Assembly (NCBI GenBank): GCA_027593305.1
Contig: JAQCJA010000358.1
Location: 1-5,298, forward strand
DNA from: a bacterium
Lineage (GTDB): Bacteria > Latescibacterota > UBA2968 > UBA8231
Length of the DNA: 5,298 bases
Reading direction: 5' to 3'
Both the position numbers and the translations under genes were made by a program. The notes under the pieces were generated by a model that did no database searches, was not told where the DNA came from, and saw only the letters and a program-made list of their open reading frames with translations. Of this stretch, positions 1 through 5,298 are shown in pieces; positions within the stretch are counted from its first letter, which is position 1, and the number at the start of each line of letters is the position of its first letter.

Positions 1-501
1 CCGGTCCGGCAAGGGAAAATCGAAGGCGAAGCTCTTGCCCGCTCCGAGCCGATCCCAGTGTTGGCGCACGGCGTGATCGAAGCCACCATCGATCACCACC
101 GGCTCATTGATGGCAACGGTTTTCGTTTCAGACTCGGTGGACAAGCCTCGCCGGCGCTCCAGCACGAGAGAATCGCCGACGGTGTAGACGCCCTCAGCGG
201 TGCCCTCGATGTGGTACTCGATGAAAAACGCCGGCCGCGTCGGTGCTGCTGCGAACTGCATGGTTTTCGTCGCCAGGGTGTCACCTGCACGATCGACATA
301 GACAACACGCGACGTGGAGATCTCGCCGTTGTGCAGGCTTTCCGTGTGATGCTCACTGTACAGCAGTTCACCCGATTCCAGGTCGACGGCACGGGCAGAA
401 TAGTGCTGCGTCACCTGGGTCGCCTGCGCCCCGGCGGCTGACACAGGGCCGGCTGAGACAGCGGCAGCAATGGCCATGATGGCAACCCGGAGAGTTACCA
501 C
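1..501 (-). CDS. Exported protein of unknown function (C-terminus outside window)
   Basis: The frame is open for 167 codons from the GTG at 501-499 to the left edge, so the stop lies outside the window. The first 27 residues form a good Sec signal peptide: Arg5, a hydrophobic Ala/Val/Ile core, and an A-Q-A cleavage motif ending at residue 27. The GTG start is preferred over the ATG at 477-475 because the latter would give a signal without a basic residue. The mature part is beta-rich, with SGELLYSEHH (43-52), SRVVYVDRAGDTLATK (64-79) and PAFFIEYHIEG (90-100). It then has a charged ERRRGLSTESET stretch (115-126) and a conserved-looking VVIDGGFDHAVRQHWDRL block (135-152). No catalytic motif is recognisable and I cannot assign a family. 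The start overlaps the stop of the QueD-like gene by 7 nt (GTGGTAA) without a clear ribosome site, so translation is probably coupled. This places it in the same operon as folE. Confidence 0.8.
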   Translation of the reverse strand, partial: MVTLRVAIMAIAAAVSAGPVSAAGAQATQVTQHYSARAVDLESGELLYSEHHTESLHNGEISTSRVVYVDRAGDTLATKTMQFAAAPTRPAFFIEYHIEGTAEGVYTVGDSLVLERRRGLSTESETKTVAINEPVVIDGGFDHAVRQHWDRLGAGKSFAFDFPLPDR

Positions 502-776
502 TGGATGGTCCGGTCTGCCGTGAGGCGATTGTTGTCCGTCTCCTGAATTGTGACTTCCAGCCGATAGTTCTGGCATGTGAGTTTCAAGCTCCTGGCCAGT
601 ACATCAACAGCCTTGTTGAGACAGTACTGGACCACGTTCTCCACGCTCGGATTGTCCCCGGGAATGACCACCACACCCTCGCGCCACGTATGACCGTGCA
701 CCCAGGCACATTTGCCCTTGTATTCCAGCTGCCGGTGTCCGGCGTGGAAGTGGCCCTCTATGCGAATTGTTTCCAT
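495..776 (-). CDS. Short 6-pyruvoyl-tetrahydropterin synthase/QueD-like protein
   Basis: This 93-residue protein begins with the PTPS/QueD signature: FHAGH (10-14), GKC (21-23) and HGH (27-29). His14, His27 and His29 match the three zinc ligands and Cys23 matches the catalytic Cys. NPSVEN (42-47) matches the NPTSE/NPTxEN helix start, and IQET (77-80) supplies Glu79, which corresponds to the Glu that anchors the pterin ring. Known members are about 118-140 residues. Here the strand ending in VIPG (37-40) joins NPSVEN directly, so about 38 residues containing the catalytic Asp-His pair (LDHxxLN) are absent. The join is clean and in frame, so this looks like a compact variant rather than a frameshift. 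An ATG further upstream in the same frame would overlap folE and was not chosen. It starts 7 nt after the folE stop with no good ribosome site, suggesting coupling. It may act on FolE's product, dihydroneopterin triphosphate, or only bind pterin. A queuosine role is less likely because no queC or queE is in view. Confidence 0.85.
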   Translation of the reverse strand: METIRIEGHFHAGHRQLEYKGKCAWVHGHTWREGVVVIPGDNPSVENVVQYCLNKAVDVLARSLKLTCQNYRLEVTIQETDNNRLTADRTIQW

Positions 777-783
777 GGTCGGT

Positions 784-1365
784 TCAGTCCAGCATCGCCA
801 GAGCCTGGGCGCGCAGGTCGGCATCGTCGCGGAAGCCTCCCACTGCCAGGCGGGTCCGCGTCGAGGAACACGCATCACGCACGCCGCGTACGCGCATGCA
901 GGTGTGCTCCGCCTGCATGTCGACGAGGACGCCCTGAGGACGCAGGTGCATCATGACGTCCGCCGTCTCCGACGTGATCCGTTCCTGAATCTGAGGGCGC
1001 TGACACAGGGACGTGATGACCCGTGAGATCTTCGATAGGCCAGTGATCTTCGCCCCCGGCAGATAGACAACCTGCGCCGTGCCGAAGAACGGCAGCAGAT
1101 GATGCTCACAGAAAGCTGAAAAGCTGCAGCGCACCGAGACGAAGCTTGGATTGGCCGGTGCGTCGAACGGTTTCAGGTGGAGAGCGGCCTCGGCGATCGG
1201 GTCTGCGGAGAAATTGAAGTGCTCCATGTGGACGCGCGCCACACGCCGGGGGGTTTCATTCAGCCCTTCAGAATCGGTGTCGTGACCCAACATCTGCAGT
1301 TGCTCGCGGATCAGCTCCTCATACACCGCGATCGAACCATTTGTGTCATTCTGTACTGCGATCAT
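784..1365 (-). CDS. folE: GTP cyclohydrolase I
   Basis: This is a 193-residue type I GTP cyclohydrolase, which converts GTP to 7,8-dihydroneopterin triphosphate, the first step of folate and other pterin pathways. It is cytosolic and decameric in known relatives. Visible landmarks are NETPRRVARVH (36-46), CEHHLLPF (86-93) with zinc ligands Cys86 and His89 and catalytic His88, GLSKISR (109-115), QRPQIQERIT (122-131), and EHTCMRVRGVRDA (153-165) with the third zinc ligand Cys156. All key residues are present and the length is slightly below the E. coli enzyme (222). The ATG at 1365-1363 is chosen because AAGGAGGA lies 5 nt upstream; an in-frame ATG 21 codons earlier falls in a hairpin and lacks this support. 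It is the second gene of the leftward group. Since folate synthesis usually has its own folE, this copy next to a QueD-like gene may serve a dedicated pterin, such as a photolyase/cryptochrome cofactor (inference). Confidence 0.96.
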   Translation of the reverse strand: MIAVQNDTNGSIAVYEELIREQLQMLGHDTDSEGLNETPRRVARVHMEHFNFSADPIAEAALHLKPFDAPANPSFVSVRCSFSAFCEHHLLPFFGTAQVVYLPGAKITGLSKISRVITSLCQRPQIQERITSETADVMMHLRPQGVLVDMQAEHTCMRVRGVRDACSSTRTRLAVGGFRDDADLRAQALAMLD

Positions 1366-1370
1366 GTGAG

Positions 1371-1378
1371 TCCTCCTT
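1371..1378 (-). promoter_or_regulatory. Strong ribosome binding site of folE
   Basis: On the minus strand this reads AAGGAGGA, a near-perfect Shine-Dalgarno, followed by the 5-nt spacer CTCAC and ATG. It fixes the folE start. The GGAG part could pair with CTCC just upstream across a 3-nt loop, which might mildly mask it; that pairing is only 4 bp and may mean nothing. Confidence 0.85.
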
Positions 1379-1414
1379 CGGAGAGGGCAGGACGGGCGAC
1401 GGGGATACAGTGGA

Positions 1415-1443
1415 GGGGAGGCACACATGTCCTGCGCCTCCCC
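1415..1443 (-). other. GC-rich hairpin between fasciclin gene and folE
   Basis: GGGGAGGC (1415-1422) and GCCTCCCC (1436-1443) are perfect 8-bp arms around a 13-nt loop. The hairpin lies in the 101-nt gap after the fasciclin stop and before the folE ribosome site. No T-run follows on either strand, so it is not a standard intrinsic terminator. In this position it could partly terminate transcription, or protect the 3' end of the fasciclin mRNA, lowering expression of folE and later genes relative to fasciclin. Confidence 0.5.
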
Positions 1444-1466
1444 GCCATGCAGAGTGTTCCGCGATC

Positions 1467-2006
1467 TTATTCGGCAGACTTGACTTCGGCCCAGCTGTTG
1501 GTCTCGACAGCCGTCGGCGCAGCAGCCGGAATGATCACTGCATCGATCACGTGGATGATACCGTTGCTGGCGAGGATGTCTGTCGCCGTCACGTTGGCGG
1601 CGTCAACCTTCACGCCGCCATCTGCCACAGTGATGGTGACGCTGGCGCCGTTGGCGGTGGCAGCTGATGTAAGGCCGACAACGTCGGCAGCGGGCACGGA
1701 ACCGGATACCACGTGGTAGAGGAGAATGGATACCAGAAGATCCTTGTTGGCCGGCTCGAGCAGAGACTCGACAGTACCCGCTGGCAGAGCGGCAAAGGCC
1801 TCATCTGTGGGAGCGAAAACCGTGAACGGCCCCGCGCCGCGCAGCACGTCGACGAGATCCGCCGCCTGCAGAGCGGCGACGAGGGTGTTGAATGTGCCCG
1901 CGCCAATGGCGACATCGACGATGTCCGTGTCCTGCGCGTTCACCTGGGTCGTGCTGAGGCCGGCAACAGCCAGCATGGCGACTGCGAAGCGATGGAAGCG
2001 TGTCAT
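1467..2006 (-). CDS. Secreted fasciclin (FAS1) domain protein
   Basis: This is a 179-residue protein with a Sec signal peptide (residues 1-24: two Arg, hydrophobic AVAMLAVAGL, cleavage after VNA). A single FAS1 domain spans about 28-161. The domain hallmarks are clear: H1 motif GPFTVFAPTDEAFAALP (59-75), YH motif LYHVVSG (96-102) and H2 motif NGIIHVIDAVIIP (148-160). A short tail follows. FAS1 proteins are extracytoplasmic and are linked to adhesion or ligand binding; the exact role here is unknown. The ribosome site AAAGGA (2021-2016) is 9 nt from the ATG at 2006-2004 and 6 nt from an in-frame GTG at 2009-2007, so either start is possible and would differ by one residue. It is the first gene of the leftward group, directly behind the promoter with 11-bp repeats. 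Small FAS1 proteins of this form are common in bacteria, and the family call is secure. Confidence 0.95.
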   Translation of the reverse strand: MTRFHRFAVAMLAVAGLSTTQVNAQDTDIVDVAIGAGTFNTLVAALQAADLVDVLRGAGPFTVFAPTDEAFAALPAGTVESLLEPANKDLLVSILLYHVVSGSVPAADVVGLTSAATANGASVTITVADGGVKVDAANVTATDILASNGIIHVIDAVIIPAAAPTAVETNSWAEVKSAE

Positions 2007-2075
2007 CACGTCAAATCCTTTGCAATGCGGTTGAGTGGAAGACCAGAACTCTTGTCCCGGCGTCGAACGATTTAT

Positions 2076-2103
2076 AGTCTACAGATTGTATATCGAGTGT
2101 CAA
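2076..2103 (-). promoter_or_regulatory. Promoter of the fasciclin-folE group
   Basis: On the minus strand a perfect -35 box TTGACA (2103-2098) is followed after 16 nt by TAGACT (2081-2076), which matches TATAAT at four positions including T1, A2 and T6. TATAAA (2076-2071) is a better -10 sequence but would need a 21-nt spacer, which is seen only with factors that distort DNA, such as MerR-family proteins. Either reading gives a leader of about 60 nt before the fasciclin ATG. Both boxes are members of the 11-bp repeat series. Confidence 0.6.
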
Positions 2104-2114
2104 GGTAATGTCTA
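2076..2114 (-). promoter_or_regulatory. Four tandem 11-bp operator repeats, CarH/LitR-like
   Basis: Read on the minus strand, hexamers start exactly 11 bp apart: TAGACA (2114-2109), TTGACA (2103-2098), TATACA (2092-2087) and TAGACT (2081-2076). The consensus is T-[A/T]-[G/T]-A-C-[A/T]. Known CarH repressors (MerR family, adenosylcobalamin as light sensor) bind tandem 11-bp repeats with a TnTACA core that overlap the -35 box, and the arrangement here matches. Bound protein would cover both promoter boxes and repress. The regulator is not encoded in the window, so its identity is inferred from spacing and core sequence. Confidence 0.55.
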
Positions 2115-2180
2115 TAAAATATTTCATAGAAGGTGAGTTCTTCCGAGCAGCAGACCACGGTAGTGCTATTGTGGGACGTG

Positions 2181-2224
2181 TCGATATATGCCATAAGCTA
2201 CCACTAAACAGGCAGGTATATCGA
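2181..2224. repeat. Inverted TCGATATA elements
   Basis: TCGATATATGCC (2181-2192) faces GGCAGGTATATCGA (2211-2224); the arms are complementary apart from a GG insertion and are separated by 18 nt. The same 8-mer TCGATATA also occurs on the minus strand at 2096-2089, inside the fasciclin promoter. Each copy continues as CGA-TATAC/T, like the TATACA unit of the 11-bp repeats, so these may be extra half-sites for the same regulator. Confidence 0.45.
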
Positions 2225-2226
2225 AC

Positions 2227-2252
2227 AAATACGCCGCTTCCAAACGGTATTT
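2227..2252. repeat. Imperfect hairpin in the intergenic region
   Basis: AAATA (2227-2231) and CCG (2234-2236) can pair with CGG (2245-2247) and TATTT (2248-2252), leaving a 2-nt bulge and an 8-nt loop. No T-run follows, so it is not a clear terminator. It may be an operator-like dyad or chance. Confidence 0.2.
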
Positions 2253-2269
2253 CAGAGACTCACTTTAAA

Positions 2270-2287
2270 TAGACAATATATAGACAA
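2270..2287 (+). promoter_or_regulatory. Two direct TAGACAA repeats with 11-bp period
   Basis: TAGACAA at 2270-2276 and 2281-2287 is repeated exactly, separated by TATA, giving an 11-bp period, or one helical turn. The core TAGACA is identical to the outermost repeat of the fasciclin promoter but lies on the opposite strand. It probably binds the same regulator facing the exporter genes. No convincing -10 box is visible just downstream, so what it controls is unclear. Confidence 0.45.
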
Positions 2288-2390
2288 ACGAATGCGAGCA
2301 GGAGCTGGCCGGGAAGGTCTGTCGTGCCGAGAGGAGGCGGGCCCATCGCGTGTGCGGACGTCGAGACCTCGGTTCACCGGCCCGGGATGC

Positions 2391-2432
2391 GTTGCGGCGC
2401 AACATTGACTCTGTCGTGTGTTACGGTAAGCT
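2391..2432 (+). promoter_or_regulatory. Possible exporter promoter flanked by palindromes
   Basis: TTGACT (2405-2410) is a 5/6 -35 box; TAAGCT (2427-2432), 16 nt on, is a weak -10 box matching three positions. Directly upstream lies the perfect palindrome GTTGCG-G-CGCAAC (2391-2403), and TTAC-G-GTAA (2421-2429) overlaps the -10 region. Such placement is typical of repressor sites. The ABC ATPase ATG follows about 35 nt later without a clear ribosome site. Confidence 0.3.
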
Positions 2433-2466
2433 CTCGAAGCAGCCCCCCCTGACCGACCGCAATGCC

Positions 2467-3183
2467 ATGAATACTCCCACAGCCGCAAAGATCGATGACG
2501 CCCTCGAATTCGAGGGCGTGTCGAAGGTCTACGACACGGATGTTCCCGGGGCGCCCCGACACGCGCTGCGGGATGCTACCTTCCGCGTGCCTGCCGGACG
2601 GCGCATCGCCGTTGTGGGCCGCTCCGGCTCCGGCAAATCCACCCTCCTGCACCTGGCGGCGGGCATCGATATTCCCACCGGGGGACACGTCCGTATCGGT
2701 GGCCGCGATCTGGGCGCCATGAACGAAGCGGAACGCACGCGGGTCCGCCGTCATGAGGTCGGGCTCGTCTTCCAGTTCTTCCATCTGCTGCCCCATCTGT
2801 CGGTGCGCGACAACGTGCTGCTGCCGGCATGGATCGCTGGTAGCGGCACCGGGGCCAGGGACCGTGCCGCCGATCTGCTGGCGCGTGTCGGCCTGGCCGA
2901 TCGCGCCGGGGATCCGGTCCAGCATCTCTCCGGCGGCGAGATGCAGCGGGTCGCCATCTGTCGGGCGCTGCTGCAGAAACCCCGGCTGCTGCTGGCCGAT
3001 GAGCCCACGGGCAATCTCGATGATGCCATCGGTACAGCCGTCATGGATCTGCTGATGACGATGGCCGAAGACGAGAACACGACGCTGGTCTATGTAACGC
3101 ACAGCCGTGACTTCGCCCGGCTCGCCGACGAAGTCTGGGAGATACATTCCGGCACCATCGATCTCGACCCCACAGCGGTCTGA
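2467..3183 (+). CDS. ABC transporter ATP-binding protein (LolD/MacB type)
   Basis: This 238-residue ATPase powers the permease encoded next. All motifs are present: Walker A GRSGSGKST (51-59), Q-loop Gln103 in FQFFHLLPHLSVRDNV, signature LSGGE (154-158), Walker B LLLADE (174-179) with D-loop GNLDD (182-186), and H-loop His212. The Q-loop region and the ADEPTGNLD sequence place it in the LolD/MacB/FtsE-like group, whose partners use ATP to drive work at the periplasmic side rather than classical transport across the inner membrane. The ATG at 2467 is chosen because the family alignment begins at LEFEGVSKVY (13-22); an upstream in-frame ATG (2350) would add 39 unrelated residues. There is no good Shine-Dalgarno before it. 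It forms an operon with the permease, is divergent from the fasciclin group, and may share its control region. The substrate cannot be read from the sequence. Confidence 0.95.
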   Translation: MNTPTAAKIDDALEFEGVSKVYDTDVPGAPRHALRDATFRVPAGRRIAVVGRSGSGKSTLLHLAAGIDIPTGGHVRIGGRDLGAMNEAERTRVRRHEVGLVFQFFHLLPHLSVRDNVLLPAWIAGSGTGARDRAADLLARVGLADRAGDPVQHLSGGEMQRVAICRALLQKPRLLLADEPTGNLDDAIGTAVMDLLMTMAEDENTTLVYVTHSRDFARLADEVWEIHSGTIDLDPTAV

Positions 3184-3186
3184 GCG

Positions 3187-5298
3187 GTGCTGCGTTTCTT
3201 TGGCCGCTCCCTGGAAGCCCACATCCGTGGCGGCCGCAGCCTGTTTGCCCTGACGGTCTTTGGTGTCGCTCTCGGTGTGGCCGCTGTACTGGCCATTCAG
3301 ATCATCAATCGCAGTTCTCTCGCCGCCTTCGAAGGCAGCATGCAGGCCGTCAGCGGCGAAGCGGACCTTACCATCCTTGGTCGCACGCCCTCCCTTGCCG
3401 ATTCGCTGTTGCCCGTGGTGCTCGGCCGGCCTGGTGTTGCCGCCGCCCTGCCCCTCGTGCGCCTTCCTGCTGCGGTTGCCAGCAAGGGGCACGGTTCGCG
3501 AGGGGACGCTCTTTTTCTGGACATCATCGGTGTCGACTTTTTCACCCCCGTGCGCCTGCCCTGGCAGGGGGAGCCCGGTGATCTTGCCGCAGCCCTCGGG
3601 CAACGCGGGTGGGCGGCCTTCACGCCCACATTGGCGCAGCAACAGGGCTGGACGGTGGGCGACAGCGTGCGCGTCTGGGTCGGTTCGCGGGAAGTGTGTC
3701 TCGTTGTTGGTGCCCTCATCGACTTTCAGAGCCTGTCGCCGCTGGCGAGCTCGAAGCTTGTCGTCGTCGATATCGCGCCGGCCCAGATACTTCTTGGCCG
3801 TCCCGGTTTCGTTAATCAGATCGATGTCGTGCTCGCAGAGGGGGCCGACAGAGACCGTGTCGCCGCCGATCTGATCACGCAGCTTGGCGCCGGCGTGCGT
3901 GTGGTGACACCGCAACAGCGCAGCACGCAGACGGCGGGCCTGCTGGCCGCCTTCCGGCTGAATCTGACGGCCTTGAGTCTCATCAGTCTGTTCGTCGGCT
4001 TGTTTCTCGTCTACGCTGCGACGCAGGCATCTCTCGTGCGCCGTCGCGCCGAGTTCGGCACGCTGCGTTCGCTGGGTGCCAGTCGCGGCCAGGTGCTGGC
4101 CCTGATTCTCGGCGAGGTCAGTGTCCTCGGTCTGCTGGGTGTGGCTCTGGGTCTGCCGCTGGGCTACTGGAGCGCCCGGGCCAACGTCGATGTCGTCAGC
4201 ATCGCCCTGACCAATCTCTACCTGCTCGACGAAATCGCCGCGGTTCGCGTGCCGTTGTCGCTCTACGCACAGGCCGCCGCCATCGGTATCGGCGGCGCCG
4301 TGCTGGGCGCCCTGATTCCGGCCCTCGACATGAGTCGGCGTGATCCGCGGGCGCTGCTGTCGGCTTTCACCATGCACGAGCGAATTGGTGCGCTGGCGCC
4401 GCGCCTGGCTCAGCTTGGCGCAGGGATCCTGGGCCTGTCGGGGCTCTGGTTCGTCGCCGCCGGCCAGCGCTGGCAGCACGCCGGCTTCGTCCTTGCCGTG
4501 GCCCTGCTCGCCGGTCTGCCGTTGTTGACGCCGTGGACGATCCGACGGCTAACCGGGCCCCTGCGTGTCAACGGTTTCGGCCTCGGCTACAGTCTCAAGA
4601 GCCTTGGTGCCCGCCTGCAGAGCAGTGCCTTCGCCGTCGCGGCGCTGGCCGTGGCGGTCAGCATGCTGGTGGGGATCTCCATCATGGTCGACAGTTTCCG
4701 TGACACCCTTCAGGTCTGGATCCAGACGACGGTGCAGGCCGACATCTACGTGTCACCTGCCGCCTGGCGTGGCCCCGGCGAGGAGGGCTATCTCGATCGT
4801 GATCTGGCTCGCCAGCTGGCGGCCTGGCCCGGGGTGTTGGCCGTCGATCGCCTGCGCAGTTTCGCCGCCTACACCGAGCAGGACGAGCGCCTCATGCTGG
4901 TTGGTGTCGACGTCGGTCTGCCCGTGGCATCGCAACGTTTCTCCCTGCTGCAGGGCGACCCTGCCACCGCTTTCCAGCGCGTTCACGAGGAGGGTTTCGT
5001 GCTGGTCGGTGAGACCCTGGCGCGACGCAGGAACCTGTGGGTTGGCGACGAAGTGCGGCTGTACACACCCGCCGGCATCCGTGACTTCCCGATCGCCGGC
5101 GTGTACTACGACTACGATGCACGGGGTGGCGGTGTGCTCATGGACCTGCGCACCCTGTCGGCCCACTGGCAGGATGACGCCCTCAACGGCATCGCCCTGT
5201 ATCTGCAACCTGGACTCGACGCCGACGTCGTTGTCGATCAGTTGCGCGCCGCTCTGCCCGTGGAGGCTCTCGACCTGCTGAGCAACCGACGCCTGCGT
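3187..5298 (+). CDS. FtsX/MacB-type ABC permease (C-terminus outside window)
   Basis: The frame is open for 704 codons from the GTG at 3187 to the right edge. The start is forced: an in-frame TGA lies only two codons upstream and the next start would remove the first membrane helix. Layout from hydrophobicity: TM1 about 19-40, periplasmic MacB-type domain 42-255, TM2-TM4 about 258-281, 303-326 and 361-383 (FtsX core, with the cytoplasmic RRRAEFGTLRSLGASRGQV loop at 285-303), TM5-TM6 about 407-426 and 432-451, TM7 about 481-504, then a second periplasmic domain to the edge. This duplicated-half plan implies about three more helices and a length near 800-850 residues. The RxxEFGTLRSLGAS loop is the coupling site to the ATPase in LolCDE/MacB relatives. 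Such exporters act on lipoproteins, lipids or other envelope molecules; the cargo here is unknown. No frameshift or stop is seen. Confidence 0.92.
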   Translation, partial: MLRFFGRSLEAHIRGGRSLFALTVFGVALGVAAVLAIQIINRSSLAAFEGSMQAVSGEADLTILGRTPSLADSLLPVVLGRPGVAAALPLVRLPAAVASKGHGSRGDALFLDIIGVDFFTPVRLPWQGEPGDLAAALGQRGWAAFTPTLAQQQGWTVGDSVRVWVGSREVCLVVGALIDFQSLSPLASSKLVVVDIAPAQILLGRPGFVNQIDVVLAEGADRDRVAADLITQLGAGVRVVTPQQRSTQTAGLLAAFRLNLTALSLISLFVGLFLVYAATQASLVRRRAEFGTLRSLGASRGQVLALILGEVSVLGLLGVALGLPLGYWSARANVDVVSIALTNLYLLDEIAAVRVPLSLYAQAAAIGIGGAVLGALIPALDMSRRDPRALLSAFTMHERIGALAPRLAQLGAGILGLSGLWFVAAGQRWQHAGFVLAVALLAGLPLLTPWTIRRLTGPLRVNGFGLGYSLKSLGARLQSSAFAVAALAVAVSMLVGISIMVDSFRDTLQVWIQTTVQADIYVSPAAWRGPGEEGYLDRDLARQLAAWPGVLAVDRLRSFAAYTEQDERLMLVGVDVGLPVASQRFSLLQGDPATAFQRVHEEGFVLVGETLARRRNLWVGDEVRLYTPAGIRDFPIAGVYYDYDARGGGVLMDLRTLSAHWQDDALNGIALYLQPGLDADVVVDQLRAALPVEALDLLSNRRLR

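Larger units (their letters stand above)
2007..2466. other. AT-rich divergent intergenic region
   Basis: This 460-bp gap separates the leftward fasciclin/folE genes from the rightward ABC exporter. About 2060-2290 is clearly richer in A and T than the coding DNA on both sides and holds nearly all the repeat motifs described separately. From about 2290 the sequence returns to high GC, with short palindromes near the exporter start. No RNA gene or transposon remnant is visible. A 54-codon open frame (2108-2272, plus strand) is present but overlaps the operator repeats and is not supported as a gene. Confidence 0.8.

Noticed and set aside
58..479. Plus-strand open frames opposite the leftmost gene
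   Set aside because: They are antisense to a continuous minus-strand frame with a signal peptide and operon-type overlap; their products are Arg/His-rich and featureless.
1366..1428. Longer folE start adding 21 residues
   Set aside because: The added residues are Pro/Arg-rich and unlike the family, the start lies in the hairpin region, and the strong Shine-Dalgarno at 1371-1378 marks the ATG at 1365.
2108..2272. A 54-codon plus-strand frame in the intergenic region (starts MSIKYFIEGEFF)
   Set aside because: The AAGG upstream is only 2 nt from the ATG, the frame overlaps the operator repeats, its product is not recognised, and its AT-rich codons differ from all neighbours. It could be a relic, but there is no support for a gene.
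2350..2466. N-terminal extension of the ABC ATPase by 39 residues
   Set aside because: The extension crosses the putative promoter and palindromes and has no match to ABC ATPases, which begin near the LEFEGVSKVY strand.
2374..4479. A 701-codon open frame on the minus strand opposite the ABC genes
   Set aside because: It is antisense to two well-supported ABC genes. Its product is a Gln/Arg/Gly/His-rich sequence without domains, as expected for a stop-free mirror frame in GC-rich coding DNA.

Overview
The window reads as chromosomal DNA of a GC-rich proteobacterium, most likely a gammaproteobacterium. This rests on GC-rich coding regions, strong Shine-Dalgarno sites, Sec-type signal peptides, and an exporter of the LolCDE/MacB class that is typical of Gram-negative cells. 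Species cannot be named from the sequence alone. All base positions refer to the given strand.

Layout: two gene groups diverge from one AT-rich intergenic region (about 2007-2466). Leftwards (minus strand) run four closely spaced genes: a secreted fasciclin-domain protein (1467-2006), GTP cyclohydrolase I FolE (784-1365), an unusually short 6-pyruvoyl-tetrahydropterin synthase/QueD-like protein (495-776), and an exported protein of unknown function that overlaps the previous gene by 7 nt and runs off the left edge (1-501). Rightwards (plus strand) run an ABC-transporter ATPase (2467-3183) and, 3 nt later, a large FtsX/MacB-type permease that is still open at the right edge (3187-5298).

FolE makes 7,8-dihydroneopterin triphosphate, which is the substrate of the PTPS/QueD fold encoded just behind it, so the leftward group contains a two-step pterin module. 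The QueD-like protein keeps the zinc ligands, the catalytic Cys and the pterin-anchoring Glu. It lacks the roughly 38-residue middle segment that carries the catalytic Asp-His pair in known enzymes, so its chemistry is uncertain.

The most striking non-coding feature is in the intergenic region. The fasciclin promoter has a perfect TTGACA -35 box embedded in four hexamers spaced exactly 11 bp apart (TAGACA, TTGACA, TATACA, TAGACT). Two exact TAGACAA copies, also 11 bp apart, lie on the other side, and the 8-mer TCGATATA occurs three times in between. Tandem 11-bp repeats over the -35 box are the signature of CarH/LitR-type (MerR-family, B12-dependent) light-responsive repressors. Together with folE, this suggests a light- or photooxidative-stress-controlled pterin operon. 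That is an inference: neither the regulator nor a photolyase is in the window.
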